A DNA stretch of 24,691 nt from NCBI GenBank assembly GCA_024699005.1, contig JAILQN010000098.1, positions 1 through 24,691 of the forward strand, read 5' to 3'. The DNA is from Clostridia bacterium (lineage in GTDB: Bacteria; Bacillota_A; Clostridia; Oscillospirales; Acutalibacteraceae). Of this stretch, positions 6,362 through 15,012 are shown in pieces (the first letter of the stretch is position 1; the number at the start of each line of letters is the position of its first letter). The notes under the pieces are model-generated. The model made no database searches and was not told the origin of the DNA. It was given only the letters and a program-made list of their open reading frames with translations. Made by a program: the position numbers and the translations under genes.

Positions 6362-9013
6362 TCAGTTAAAGAGATTTTTGAAGAAGTAAGCGATACGGTG
6401 GAAGAATCCGATGATATTGCCGATAAAGCCCGTGTGAGGCTGATGGCAGTACGGGCAGAGTTTCTGCTGCACTTCGGCGCCGCAGCGGTCGCATTTGCCG
6501 TCGTTGTTGCCGTCGGTATGCCCCTTGGCGGCGACCGCAGAGCCGGGCTGCACGATCTTTTCGCAGTCGTTGCAGTAAAGATCGCCCGAATATCCCGCCG
6601 CGGTACAGGTGGCGTCCTGCCTGTTGATGATCTCGGTATTCACGTGGTTGGAGGCGTTGATCGGTTCCTCCCTGCCTTCCGTGATCACATTTTCGCACGC
6701 AGAGCATATGATATCGCCCGTATAGCCTGTTTCCGTACAGGTCGCTGCCCGGACGTCGACGAGCGTTTCCTCGCCTACATGGTTTTCGTTTTTGGCGATA
6801 TACGTAGTTGCCATCTGATTATCATTCGCATCAAAGTATTTGCTGCAGACCGTGCATTGTTTATGAGCCCTGATACCCGTCTCCATACAGGTGGCGACCT
6901 TGCCTTCAGCCCATTCACCGAAAATATGTCCCGTCGGCGCAACGGTTCCGGCAGGCGTCAGCACCATTCCGCAGTCCGCGCAGACGACCTCATCGGTCCT
7001 GCCGAAGAGATTGCAGGTCGGCTCTGCGCCTTCCACGGTTTTGGCATTATGGCTCCCGGTTTTTGTGTCCCCGCAGGCGACGCAGACCAGATCATGCGAA
7101 TCGGGATCGTCGGCGCATACAGTCTCGTAAATATGCTTTCCTTCCGCACAGAGGGCAGTCTTTCTGCTCTCCTCGGCGCCGCAGCGTGAGCAGGTGCGTA
7201 CGTCAAGACCGTTGTGAGTATCGTCGGGCTCCACGACCGTGGACCATTCTCCGTATGTATGCTCCACACCGCCGGCGGCGCTGAGAGCCTCGCCGAGGAT
7301 CCTGCGTGCCTCTTCGAATCTTGAATAATCATGTCCGACAAACTCATAGGGGCCGCCGTCGGACCATTTGGAAGATTCACAGGAATAAACGTATTTTGAG
7401 CCTTTGGAAGTATAATACTGGAAGACCTTGTTCATAGCCTGCGTGTAGGGCGAATCGGCGCCGGTCCCGAAGGCTTCTTTCGCAAGCTGGAGATAATCGT
7501 AATCCTCCATACCGTTGGAGATATGTTTCAGACGTATGGACGCGATCGGGGTCGCGGGATCGTAACCGAGAGATTTGCTCTCATAGACAAAAATGCTTTC
7601 GCCGTTGAGGTTCGCAGGCCAGCTTGCCGGGAAAACGGCTTCGGTCCCCCATATATCCCAGGGCTTTCCGTCCTTATAGGGCAGGAAGCCGCAGTTCCAG
7701 TTAAGCAGACCGTCTGTATGGGACGCCTCCGTCTGCCAGTAAACTGCTTTAGCGTGAACGCCCATCGGCGTCTTGCCCCAGCGCGTTACCGCTATGCAGC
7801 CGGTGGTCGCCATCGGAAGGTAGCACCACTGGCGATACCATCTGTTGCTTATATAATCCTGATACACGGAGTCTTTGCCTACAAACGCCGCGTGATTAAA
7901 ACATGCGATATCGGTCGTTGCCCTGAGCTTGGGACCGACGTATCCGTAGTATTTCGAACTGTCGAGACCGACGACAGAATGATAACCCGGCCATTCCTCC
8001 GCGATCCGGGCGCAGCGCGCGTCATATTCCGCCGCATCCGCGTCGGAAGTCCATTTCGGCTCATCCCAGGTATAGAAGAACGCCTTGTCGCTGAGATAGG
8101 GAACGTCATACATGATATCCTTATACTGTTGGATTTTCTCGCTGCTGTTATACGGAATGCTCACGGCTTTGCGCCTGGTGTCCGCCATGGCGAGCGCGGC
8201 GGCTTTGGGATCCTCGTCTATCAGGAAGCGCGGGATCTCGTAAGTCGTTACGCCGTGGTCAAGCAGAAATTCCTGCCAGCCCTCAAGTATGCGCTCCGCC
8301 TCTTCACGGTCTTCTTCTATGACCTCGCCGTCGTTGAAGCGTATGCCGCTCTGCTCCAGGAAGCCGCGTGTGGTGCTGTATCCGGAAACGGAATTATAAA
8401 GCCCCATGATCGTAGTTGCGTAATGCGACTCGGGAAGCGCGAAATTCCATACGGTGGCGGTCACTTCATGGGTCCTGAGCACCTCGTCGCCCTCATAAAG
8501 AGTAAATGAAGACGTGTATTCGCCCGCCGGCTGATCGGGAGCCGTGCGCAGTTCAACGTAGAAGACCGCGCAGCTCTGCTTGTTGACGTGTATATCTTCG
8601 CCGGCATAAGGGATAAGACCCTCTGCAAAATATCTTGAATCCACATTGCGTACCGTCAGGAAATGCTCCTTGTATATCTCAAAGGGGATCTCGTGTCCTT
8701 CGCCGTCAACGTAAGGCGCGACCTCAAGACGAACGTCGCGTCCGTCGCCTTTTTCAAAGAAGTAGACCTGATAGGCCTCCTTCTCGTTCTTCGCCATACT
8801 GACGCCGAGCTGGTTCGCGTAACCGTTCAGATTGGTGGAACCTTCCCAGGAAAGTCTTTCGTTGTACTGATGCGCCTGCATGTTGTTGTTCATCAGCTTC
8901 AGGTAGAAACCGGGACCGGACAGATCCACGTCCGCGGCGCCGGCTGTCAGCGCCGGGACCGCGATCGCCGCCACAAGCAGAATACCCAACACGATCGAGA
9001 TAACTTTTTTCAT
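6362..9013 (-). CDS. Exported DUF4091-type protein with Cys-x-x-Cys tail repeats
   Basis: The 883-residue protein begins with a signal peptide (MKKVISIVLGILLVAAIAV, cut probably after AGA near residue 27). Residues about 30-190 look like a beta-sandwich. Residues about 190-590 resemble the DUF4091 glycoside-hydrolase-like barrel, with TWDEP at about 312-316 and the typical late motif ASIRLKHISNGMEDYDYL. From about residue 605 to the end there are eight Cys-x-x-Cys motifs (CSRC, CVAC, CADC, CTVC, CSAC, CNDC, CDRC, CPYC), several in a repeated pattern TCxxxG...C..C. A DGNNDGKCD stretch resembles a calcium loop. The protein ends in an aromatic amphipathic helix (GFFHRIAYFFKNLFN). It is probably a surface or secreted carbohydrate-active protein; substrate unknown. 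GAAAGGAC lies about 13 nt before the ATG, which is rather far. Confidence 0.8.
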   Translation of the reverse strand: MKKVISIVLGILLVAAIAVPALTAGAADVDLSGPGFYLKLMNNNMQAHQYNERLSWEGSTNLNGYANQLGVSMAKNEKEAYQVYFFEKGDGRDVRLEVAPYVDGEGHEIPFEIYKEHFLTVRNVDSRYFAEGLIPYAGEDIHVNKQSCAVFYVELRTAPDQPAGEYTSSFTLYEGDEVLRTHEVTATVWNFALPESHYATTIMGLYNSVSGYSTTRGFLEQSGIRFNDGEVIEEDREEAERILEGWQEFLLDHGVTTYEIPRFLIDEDPKAAALAMADTRRKAVSIPYNSSEKIQQYKDIMYDVPYLSDKAFFYTWDEPKWTSDADAAEYDARCARIAEEWPGYHSVVGLDSSKYYGYVGPKLRATTDIACFNHAAFVGKDSVYQDYISNRWYRQWCYLPMATTGCIAVTRWGKTPMGVHAKAVYWQTEASHTDGLLNWNCGFLPYKDGKPWDIWGTEAVFPASWPANLNGESIFVYESKSLGYDPATPIASIRLKHISNGMEDYDYLQLAKEAFGTGADSPYTQAMNKVFQYYTSKGSKYVYSCESSKWSDGGPYEFVGHDYSRFEEARRILGEALSAAGGVEHTYGEWSTVVEPDDTHNGLDVRTCSRCGAEESRKTALCAEGKHIYETVCADDPDSHDLVCVACGDTKTGSHNAKTVEGAEPTCNLFGRTDEVVCADCGMVLTPAGTVAPTGHIFGEWAEGKVATCMETGIRAHKQCTVCSKYFDANDNQMATTYIAKNENHVGEETLVDVRAATCTETGYTGDIICSACENVITEGREEPINASNHVNTEIINRQDATCTAAGYSGDLYCNDCEKIVQPGSAVAAKGHTDGNNDGKCDRCGAEVQQKLCPYCHQPHTGFIGNIIGFFHRIAYFFKNLFN

Positions 9014-9069
9014 GGTATATGTTATGTCCTTTCAATAAAAATATCATAAAGTTGCACTTTAATAATCGG

Positions 9070-9098
9070 ATTATATACTGATAATTGTACTTTGTCAA
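9070..9098 (-). promoter_or_regulatory. Consensus promoter of the DUF4091 gene
   Basis: Minus-strand TTGACA (9093-9098) and TATAAT (9070-9075) with exactly 17 bp between them, about 57 bp before the start at 9013. This is a perfect match to the housekeeping sigma factor consensus. It lies back to back with the promoter of the plus-strand pair. Confidence 0.85.
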
Positions 9099-9134
9099 CA
9101 AAAAAACGGTTTTGCATATTTATCCAACTGACTC

Positions 9135-9164
9135 TTGTATTTGTGCAGACAATCGTATTATAAT
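9135..9164 (+). promoter_or_regulatory. Putative promoter of the AT-rich gene pair
   Basis: TATAAT at 9159-9164 is a clear -10 box. The best -35 is TTGTAT at 9135-9140, with an 18-bp spacer. The start codon of the first gene follows about 58 bp later. The -35 match is moderate. Confidence 0.55.
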
Positions 9165-9222
9165 TAAAATGATACGGAGTATGCCATCGACCGTTTTATT
9201 CTGTTCTGAAAGGACGTTTTTT

Positions 9223-9816
9223 ATGAAATCAAATCGTAAGATGAAAATCATCGCATCTGTTTTTATTTCTTTGGCTGTGATACTTGTAGTGGCGGCCGTA
9301 TTGCTTTTTTTCTTTTATGGCAGAAAACCGGGAAACAATGCCGACGCCGCCGTGGCCGCTTTTTCATCGGGTGATATTAACGCTATCAACGAGCTGATTT
9401 TCGGAACAAAAGGACTTGAAACAGATCCGGACTTATCTGAGATATGGGGAGAACAGCCGGAATCCAAAGAGGGTGTTCTGGAGTATATTTTCAAGGAAAC
9501 GACTGTCAGCGTCAGGGAAACTACAGATACAACGATAGTATATGATATCGAGGCCCTTGACATGACAGGTGTTTTTTCGGATCCCGCAGCCGAAGCGAAC
9601 TCAACCTCAGAAGAACAACTGCTTCAGTATATCAAAGACTACGCAGATAAAACGGACAAGAAAACAATAACGGTTACTATGAATTACTCGACCGTTGATA
9701 AAGAGATGGTTGTGAACTACCGGAACCATGACTTTATCAATGCGGTGACCGGAGGACTTCTTGATGCATATCAGTCCCTTTATGAGAAAATGCTGGACGA
9801 ATATACGGAGGGGTGA
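9223..9816 (+). CDS. Membrane-anchored hypothetical protein, 197 residues
   Basis: Not recognised. I chose the ATG at 9223 over the in-frame ATG at 9085 because GAAAGGAC lies 7 nt before it and the protein then starts with MKSNRKMK and one strong membrane segment (about residues 8-31). The rest (about 165 residues) would be outside the cell. It begins with an alanine-rich helix (NNADAAVAAFSSGDINAINELI) and goes on with strands, a shape like NTF2-type or DUF4878-type extracytoplasmic domains; that comparison is only suggestive. It ends 6 nt before the 1085-residue gene, whose GGAGGGG site lies at its end, so the two form an operon and may act together. Its base composition is lower in GC than the recA or PFOR regions. 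Confidence 0.75.
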   Translation: MKSNRKMKIIASVFISLAVILVVAAVLLFFFYGRKPGNNADAAVAAFSSGDINAINELIFGTKGLETDPDLSEIWGEQPESKEGVLEYIFKETTVSVRETTDTTIVYDIEALDMTGVFSDPAAEANSTSEEQLLQYIKDYADKTDKKTITVTMNYSTVDKEMVVNYRNHDFINAVTGGLLDAYQSLYEKMLDEYTEG

Positions 9817-9822
9817 GTTCTG

Positions 9823-12800
9823 ATGAAAAAAATCATTGCAATATTTGCAGCTGTCCTGCTGTTGTTTTCAATCCGCGCGGATATGTTCGCCGAGGAAGCC
9901 GGGGAAGAATATCACATGATAAAAGTCGAGTATTCCGACAATACCGGACACCCGGAAGATCTGCAAATCATGATCCGGAACGATAATGTTTTTGCAGACG
10001 CGAAAACACTCGCGGAAAGGCTCGGTTATTCTCTCAAAGAGGGCGATTCCTGTGTGGTGATATATAACAATGACATATCAAAGGATTTGCCGATGAGTCT
10101 GACACAGTTCAATTTCAACAGCACACAGATCTCTCATGCGATTTTCACAAAGATTATTGACACGTACGAAGCGCCTTTCGCGAGCATCAGAAATGACAAA
10201 GGCATCTGGATTCCTCTTGAGTATTCGCTTCTGTTGCTCAACAGCGGAATGATGATCACAGAGAACGCACTGCTGATCGATATTCCTGCAAAGAGTATCA
10301 TTGACCGCTTCTTCGATATCATTAAAAATTCAGGTCTGTATACTTTTGATTGGGCTGATGATTTCGGGTATACCGATTCAAATGTGAACGTTATCGGCGG
10401 AAGCAGCCATCTGGTGAATGTTTTCAACGGATTACTGGAATTTGACAGTGATTCCTGGTCGGAATTATTCCAGTCGACCGTGACATTCAACCCTGATGCA
10501 TATGACGGAAAATACGGCGAAATGTTGGCGATCCTTCTCTGCACGGAATCTGACAAGGAAATACAGGCAACAAAAAACGAAGTCGAAACGATACTTGATC
10601 TGCTTGCAGAGGATGGTCAGTTGGGCGACATATTGTCTGCCGTTTCAACGTCATTGGATAAAGAAGTAGGTGAACTGAACAAAACCTGCGAAAGCCTTCT
10701 GAAGGAGGTCAAAAACGGGAATACAGCGCTTGTGGAGTACAATAAATCATACCAGGCATTGGAAAAAGCATTTGATAAACAAACGTTATTCTCCGATACC
10801 GGCGGGACTATAATTGAAGTTCAGAAAAGTTTGTCCGATATCACCACTTTGCTTGATATCGGAATGAAAATCCTTGAAGTAGCCAGTTATGTGCGGGAAT
10901 TCTATAAACAGGATGAGTTCTCACTGGATGCGGTAAAAAACTATCTTGGCAATGCAGATAACGGGGTTGATCTGCCGGAAAAAATGAAAAAGACAATGGT
11001 GGATTATACCGATGCATTATCAGGCAGTCTTGACGGATTTACCGGCAAACGCTTTGTCGATAATATTGATAAATGGCTGATGCAAGGGATGCCCATCCGC
11101 GATATACTGGGCACTGAGGCTGCCATTGCGTTACTTGGATGGTCACTCGCATCAAAACTTATACCATATGTTTCAAACGGTTTATCCGACGCGGATAGTT
11201 TTGAGCTGGCATTGTATTCTCAACTCTTTCAATTTGATGCGGCGTTAGACGCTTCCGGTAACGTAAACACAATGTTTGATGAAAAAAACGATGTTTCGCC
11301 GGAGAGGCTGTACAATATCACACAATTCTACTATGTCTTCCTGAAATCGTGTCTGATCACCAGAGAAGCCGCCCTTGATTCTCTCGGCAACAAAAGATAC
11401 CTGTTAGGAGAACAGATCCAGCCCCTGATTGATTATCAGAACAATATCAATTCCCGGATAGCAGAGATCATGGTCGAACTCAAAAGCGCGACAGCCTCCA
11501 ACAAACAGCTTGAGTTCGGCTTCCTGCCGGTTGATAATCAGAACTATCTGAAAAATCATAACGATAATACACTGATCCAATGGGCAAAAAAGAGCAATAT
11601 AATACCTGCAGAGACCGCAGAAGCCACCGAAGAGGATTTTGCCGAGTTTGAGCGGATGTATGACGCGGCATTTGATATGACCGGTGCGGAAAAAGAGGTG
11701 GATTTTTCTTCCGTTGACATGAACAGTCTGTTTGAGGACTGGATACTGAACACCTGGCGTTATCATGGTCTGTACGCTTACTACGGCGAACTTGGTAATA
11801 CCCCCACGGAACGAATGGGCATTTATCTGCCCCGATCCGCTCAGTCCGAAAGCGAAGTCGGCAAATTTACGGCGGCTCCCGAAAATTCCGGAGAATGGAT
11901 CCCCTGGATAGTGAAAAACGTCTTCGGCCGGAAGATGGATTATTCGGTGCGCGGCGATCAGTTTTATTATCAGGACGGGCAATTGTATCTGAAAAAACAG
12001 TATTTCTCCGGAACCGGTCTGCCGCCTTATTCCGACCGCGAAATAGACAACTGTATGCTGAGTGACGGCACGTATGAAATATCGGTGACAAAAACGTACA
12101 GCGACGGAAAAAAGACCTGGTATTACCATGCAAAACCGGCATACGATGATGAACACGGTCTGCGTTACTGGAAACTGCTTGCGATTTCCAGGAATTCATT
12201 TGCCGGCGGCAAACAAGACTCCATAGGGAATGAAACGAAAGAAACGGCAAAGGATTATTATGTCCCGGACAGGATTTTGATTCAGGAGATATCAAACTCA
12301 AATCGCAGTAATTACATTGCTCTTTCATGGGAAGAAAATTCCCTGACCGTCAAATATAACGGCGAAAACTGCACATACAGTTTTGATGAAACCGGAAAGA
12401 TCAAAAACGGTGAGAATATAGACTCACGCGGAGATACGGTAACACATTCGTTTTCCTATGACAATAACAGACTTACAAGTCTGGACATTACGGAACAATA
12501 CAAATGGACTGCAGACTTTGTTACTCCGCTGCAAAGCAGAGCGATCATTAATTCGTTCGGCAAACCTGACTATCTTATTTGGCAGGGCAATACTTCCTAT
12601 GCAAAAGTGAATGTTACATATTCACAATCCGGGAAAGTCGAAACAGCTGTTTTTGACGATTCCGATGTTCCTATAGAACTGCATTATTACTACGAAGACA
12701 ACAAAAATCCCGGGCTATTGACCAAAACTTCTTTGAAGCATGCCGGATATAACGGAACAATGATCATGTCCTATTCATATAATGAGAACGGCTTGCCGGA

Positions 12801-13080
12801 TTCTGTAGCGACGACACAGATGTTTGATGATCGCCCCGTTGATTATTCCGCCAGTTTTGAGTATGACACAAACAACAATCTGATCGTATGCAGAACGGAA
12901 CACGGGAAAATATCGTCTTCTGTTGAATTCTCATATATAAAAGCAACTGAAGCGCAGTATAATGCGTTCAAAGCTGTTTCGGCTTGTTCTTTTAATGGTC
13001 TGTATCCGGAATTATATCTGCCGTTAAATACATATGTTTTCTTGCCGAATTTGAACGCACCCATTGGACCTTATGAATAA
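9823..13080 (+). CDS. Large secreted protein: stalk-like N-terminus, helical middle, YD-like C-terminus
   Basis: The 1085-residue protein has a signal peptide (MKKIIAIFAAVLLLFSIRADMFA). Residues about 30-145 resemble the copper amine oxidase N-terminal or stalk domain found on many clostridial surface proteins (IRNDNVFADAKTLAERLGYS, then IWIPLEYSLLLLNSG). Residues about 240-470 are strongly helical and may be coiled coil (NEVETILDLL, LGDILSAVSTSLDKEVGELN, CESLLKEV). From about residue 815 there are repeated tyrosine-rich strands such as FSYDNNRL, YSYNENGLPD and FEYDTNNNL, resembling YD/RHS-type repeats but degenerate. No catalytic motif, cell-wall sorting signal or membrane segment is seen after the signal peptide. 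The start is supported by GGAGGGGTGA. In composition (26 G/C in the 60 bases at 10561-10620) it stands apart from recA (40 in 5641-5700). Function unknown. Confidence 0.8.
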   Translation: MKKIIAIFAAVLLLFSIRADMFAEEAGEEYHMIKVEYSDNTGHPEDLQIMIRNDNVFADAKTLAERLGYSLKEGDSCVVIYNNDISKDLPMSLTQFNFNSTQISHAIFTKIIDTYEAPFASIRNDKGIWIPLEYSLLLLNSGMMITENALLIDIPAKSIIDRFFDIIKNSGLYTFDWADDFGYTDSNVNVIGGSSHLVNVFNGLLEFDSDSWSELFQSTVTFNPDAYDGKYGEMLAILLCTESDKEIQATKNEVETILDLLAEDGQLGDILSAVSTSLDKEVGELNKTCESLLKEVKNGNTALVEYNKSYQALEKAFDKQTLFSDTGGTIIEVQKSLSDITTLLDIGMKILEVASYVREFYKQDEFSLDAVKNYLGNADNGVDLPEKMKKTMVDYTDALSGSLDGFTGKRFVDNIDKWLMQGMPIRDILGTEAAIALLGWSLASKLIPYVSNGLSDADSFELALYSQLFQFDAALDASGNVNTMFDEKNDVSPERLYNITQFYYVFLKSCLITREAALDSLGNKRYLLGEQIQPLIDYQNNINSRIAEIMVELKSATASNKQLEFGFLPVDNQNYLKNHNDNTLIQWAKKSNIIPAETAEATEEDFAEFERMYDAAFDMTGAEKEVDFSSVDMNSLFEDWILNTWRYHGLYAYYGELGNTPTERMGIYLPRSAQSESEVGKFTAAPENSGEWIPWIVKNVFGRKMDYSVRGDQFYYQDGQLYLKKQYFSGTGLPPYSDREIDNCMLSDGTYEISVTKTYSDGKKTWYYHAKPAYDDEHGLRYWKLLAISRNSFAGGKQDSIGNETKETAKDYYVPDRILIQEISNSNRSNYIALSWEENSLTVKYNGENCTYSFDETGKIKNGENIDSRGDTVTHSFSYDNNRLTSLDITEQYKWTADFVTPLQSRAIINSFGKPDYLIWQGNTSYAKVNVTYSQSGKVETAVFDDSDVPIELHYYYEDNKNPGLLTKTSLKHAGYNGTMIMSYSYNENGLPDSVATTQMFDDRPVDYSASFEYDTNNNLIVCRTEHGKISSSVEFSYIKATEAQYNAFKAVSACSFNGLYPELYLPLNTYVFLPNLNAPIGPYE

Positions 13081-13152
13081 GAAATCAGTTGGACTGCAGC
13101 TGCATAACTGACTGAGGATATTATGATATTAAACGGTAATTATATATAACAG

Positions 13153-13181
13153 TTGACTGTTTCCCTTTTTGAGTTTATACT
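13153..13181 (+). promoter_or_regulatory. Promoter of folD
   Basis: TTGACT (13153-13158) and TATACT (13176-13181) are separated by 17 bp, 32 bp before the folD start; the ribosome site GGGAG follows at about 13202. Both boxes are one base from consensus. Confidence 0.75.
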
Positions 13182-13213
13182 TTGATTAATCATATCATTC
13201 AGGGAGCGAATAT

Positions 13214-14047
13214 ATGTACAGAATACTTGACGGTAAAGCCTGCGCCGCCGCGCTGAAAGAGCGTGTCGCGGACGCGGTGAAAAGATCCGGCAGGGAGATC
13301 ACCCTCGCCGTTATAATCGTGGGCGGAGACCCCGCGTCCAGAGTCTACGTAAACAACAAGGAACGCGACTGCCGCGAGGTGGGCATCACATCGCGCGAGT
13401 ACGCCCTGCCGGAGGAGACGACCACCGAAGAACTGCTGTCGCTTATCGGAAAGCTCAACGAAGATCCGGCGGTCCACGGCATACTCTGCCAGCTTCCGGT
13501 TCCGAAGCAGATCGACGAGCAGGCGATACTGCGCGCCATCAGCCCGCAAAAAGACGTGGATGCCTTCAATCCCGAAAACGTAGGGAAGATCATGACCGGC
13601 GGCTATACCTTCGCCCCGTGCACCCCGGCAGGCATTATCGAGCTTCTTAAGTTCAACAACATTGAAATTGCCGGCAAACGCTGCACGGTCATCGGCAGAA
13701 GCAATATCGTGGGCAAGCCCATGGCGCTGCTGATGCTGGAAAACAACGCGACCGTCACCGTCTGCCACTCGAAGACGAAAAACATCAGTGAAGCGACTCT
13801 CGGCGCGGATATCATCGTCTGCGCGGTGGGCAAAGCCGGATTCCTGACCGCCGATATGGTAACGGACGGCGCCGTCGTAGTGGACGTAGGAATGAACCGC
13901 GGCGCAGACGGCAAACTCTGCGGCGACGTCGCGTTCGACGAAGTCGCGCCGAAAACGAGTTATATCACGCCCGTACCCGGCGGCGTCGGCCCGATGACAA
14001 GAGCCATGCTGCTGGTGAATACCATTTCGGCTGCAATGTGCAATTAG
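13214..14047 (+). CDS. folD: Methylene-tetrahydrofolate dehydrogenase / cyclohydrolase FolD
   Basis: Two-activity cytoplasmic enzyme that interconverts 5,10-methylene-, methenyl- and 10-formyl-tetrahydrofolate in one-carbon metabolism. The 277-residue protein has all family marks. These are VGGDPASRVYVNNKERDC with Y45 and catalytic K49, the ILCQLPVP and QKDVDAFNP motifs, the CTPAGI motif, the NADP-binding Rossmann loop VIGRSNIVGKPMA, VVVDVGMNRG, and the end motif TPVPGGVGPMTRAML. The start follows GGGAGCGAATAT. The last residues (AAMCN) and the TAG stop are encoded by a heptamer repeat array (see that entry), so the natural C-terminus has been replaced or trimmed there without touching the catalytic core. 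Confidence 0.98.
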   Translation: MYRILDGKACAAALKERVADAVKRSGREITLAVIIVGGDPASRVYVNNKERDCREVGITSREYALPEETTTEELLSLIGKLNEDPAVHGILCQLPVPKQIDEQAILRAISPQKDVDAFNPENVGKIMTGGYTFAPCTPAGIIELLKFNNIEIAGKRCTVIGRSNIVGKPMALLMLENNATVTVCHSKTKNISEATLGADIIVCAVGKAGFLTADMVTDGAVVVDVGMNRGADGKLCGDVAFDEVAPKTSYITPVPGGVGPMTRAMLLVNTISAAMCN

Positions 14048-14198
14048 CAATGTGCAATGTGCAATTGCGTCGAACCGGAGCGCAGCCTCTGACAATTCAC
14101 CGCCCAATCAGATCGCGTATATTCTGCGGGGCGGCAGGCACCTTACTGTTGTTCAACCTGAAGCGCAATTGCACATTGCTAATTGCACATTGCACATT
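14033..14198. repeat. Heptamer inverted-repeat element A (after folD)
   Basis: Left array 14033-14067 consists of five consecutive 7-bp units: GCAATGT, GCAATTA, GCAATGT, GCAATGT, GCAATTG. Right array 14166-14198 holds the same units on the other strand: CAATTGC, ACATTGC, TAATTGC, ACATTGC and a partial ACATT. The 98-base spacer between them has its own CCGCCC/GGGCGG stem. The whole element is 166 bp, starts inside the folD coding sequence and ends about 38 bp before the next gene. Short open frames across it are not credible genes. Confidence 0.85.
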
Positions 14199-14235
14199 AT
14201 TACACCGTTATCTTTACTGAAAAGGAGACAGTAAT

Positions 14236-14988
14236 ATGAAAGTCGTATCCTTCAACGTTCTCTGCTGGGGCAGTCTTATGCACAGCATCATAAGACGCAA
14301 ACCCCTCGTGGTAAAAATGCTTGAAAAGCTGCAACCTGACACTTTCGGACTGCAGGAGGCGCACTGGGACTGGATGAGCTATGTCATCAAAAACCTGCCG
14401 GAATATGATTACGTCGGCGTGGGCAGGGATGACGGCAAAAAAAGAGGCGAGTTCTCTCCCGTATTCTACCGCAAAGATAAATACGAGGTCCTGTCCGGCG
14501 ATACGTTCTGGCTGTCCGAGACGCCCGACATTCCCTCCAAAGGCTGGGACGGCGCCTGCACAAGGGTCTGCTCATACGCCGAGCTGCGCGACAGGGAGAC
14601 GGGCAATGTCTTTATCCATATGAACACCCACCTTGACCATATAGGCCCCGTCGCCATGATCGAAGGCGCGAAGCTTATCGGCAAGAGAGCGGAGCAGTTC
14701 GGGGACACCCCTGTAATCCTGACCGGAGACTTTAACGTCACCCCGGACTCCGCCCCGTATAACGCGATTATCGCCGCGGGCTTCAAAGATACGGCGCGGA
14801 CCGCACCTGATACCGACGAGGGCAGAACGTATCACGCATTCGAGAAACCCGGCGTGGGAGCGTTCATCGACTATGTGTTCGTGAAAAACGGAGTCAAAGC
14901 GGATTCATACAAGATAATCCGCGATAAGATAGACAGCCAGCTGCCGTCGGATCATTATCCCGTAACGGCGACCGTGGAGCTGCCGTGA
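14236..14988 (+). CDS. Endonuclease/exonuclease/phosphatase family hydrolase
   Basis: A metal-dependent phosphodiesterase or phosphatase of the EEP fold (relatives: exonuclease III, sphingomyelinase, CCR4-type deadenylase). The 250-residue protein covers one complete domain. Active-site residues seen: N7 (SFNVL), E41 (LQEAH), N130 and H132 (MNTHLDHIG), D165 and N167 (GDFNV), D212 (IDYVF), D239 and H240 (SDHYPV). There is no signal peptide, so it acts in the cytoplasm. A GGAG site lies 9-10 nt before the ATG. Heptamer elements flank it on both sides, so it may be transcribed alone or by read-through from folD. The substrate (nucleic acid, sugar phosphate or phospholipid) cannot be told; the THLDH motif is common in small EEP proteins of unknown substrate. 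Confidence 0.9.
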   Translation: MKVVSFNVLCWGSLMHSIIRRKPLVVKMLEKLQPDTFGLQEAHWDWMSYVIKNLPEYDYVGVGRDDGKKRGEFSPVFYRKDKYEVLSGDTFWLSETPDIPSKGWDGACTRVCSYAELRDRETGNVFIHMNTHLDHIGPVAMIEGAKLIGKRAEQFGDTPVILTGDFNVTPDSAPYNAIIAAGFKDTARTAPDTDEGRTYHAFEKPGVGAFIDYVFVKNGVKADSYKIIRDKIDSQLPSDHYPVTATVELP

Positions 14989-15012
14989 TTTCATCGGATG
15001 AAAGAACTTTAA

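Noticed and set aside
5876..7189. A 437-codon plus-strand frame across the start of recA and the end of the DUF4091 gene
   Set aside because: It spans two convincing minus-strand genes, their promoter and hairpins, and has no ribosome site or domain.
9085..9222. Upstream start at 9085 for the 197-residue membrane protein
   Set aside because: It would run through both divergent promoters and put 46 residues before the membrane segment; the ATG at 9223 has a proper ribosome site.
13085..13111. Dyad TCAGTT...AACTGA around TGCAGCTGCA after the 1085-residue gene, as a terminator
   Set aside because: The stem is interrupted and no T run follows; it could be an operator or chance, so I did not list it.
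14038..14234. Short open frames with peptides such as QLHIANCTLHI in repeat elements A and B
   Set aside because: They are translations of the heptamer arrays; the same peptide in both elements reflects shared DNA repeats and not a protein family.
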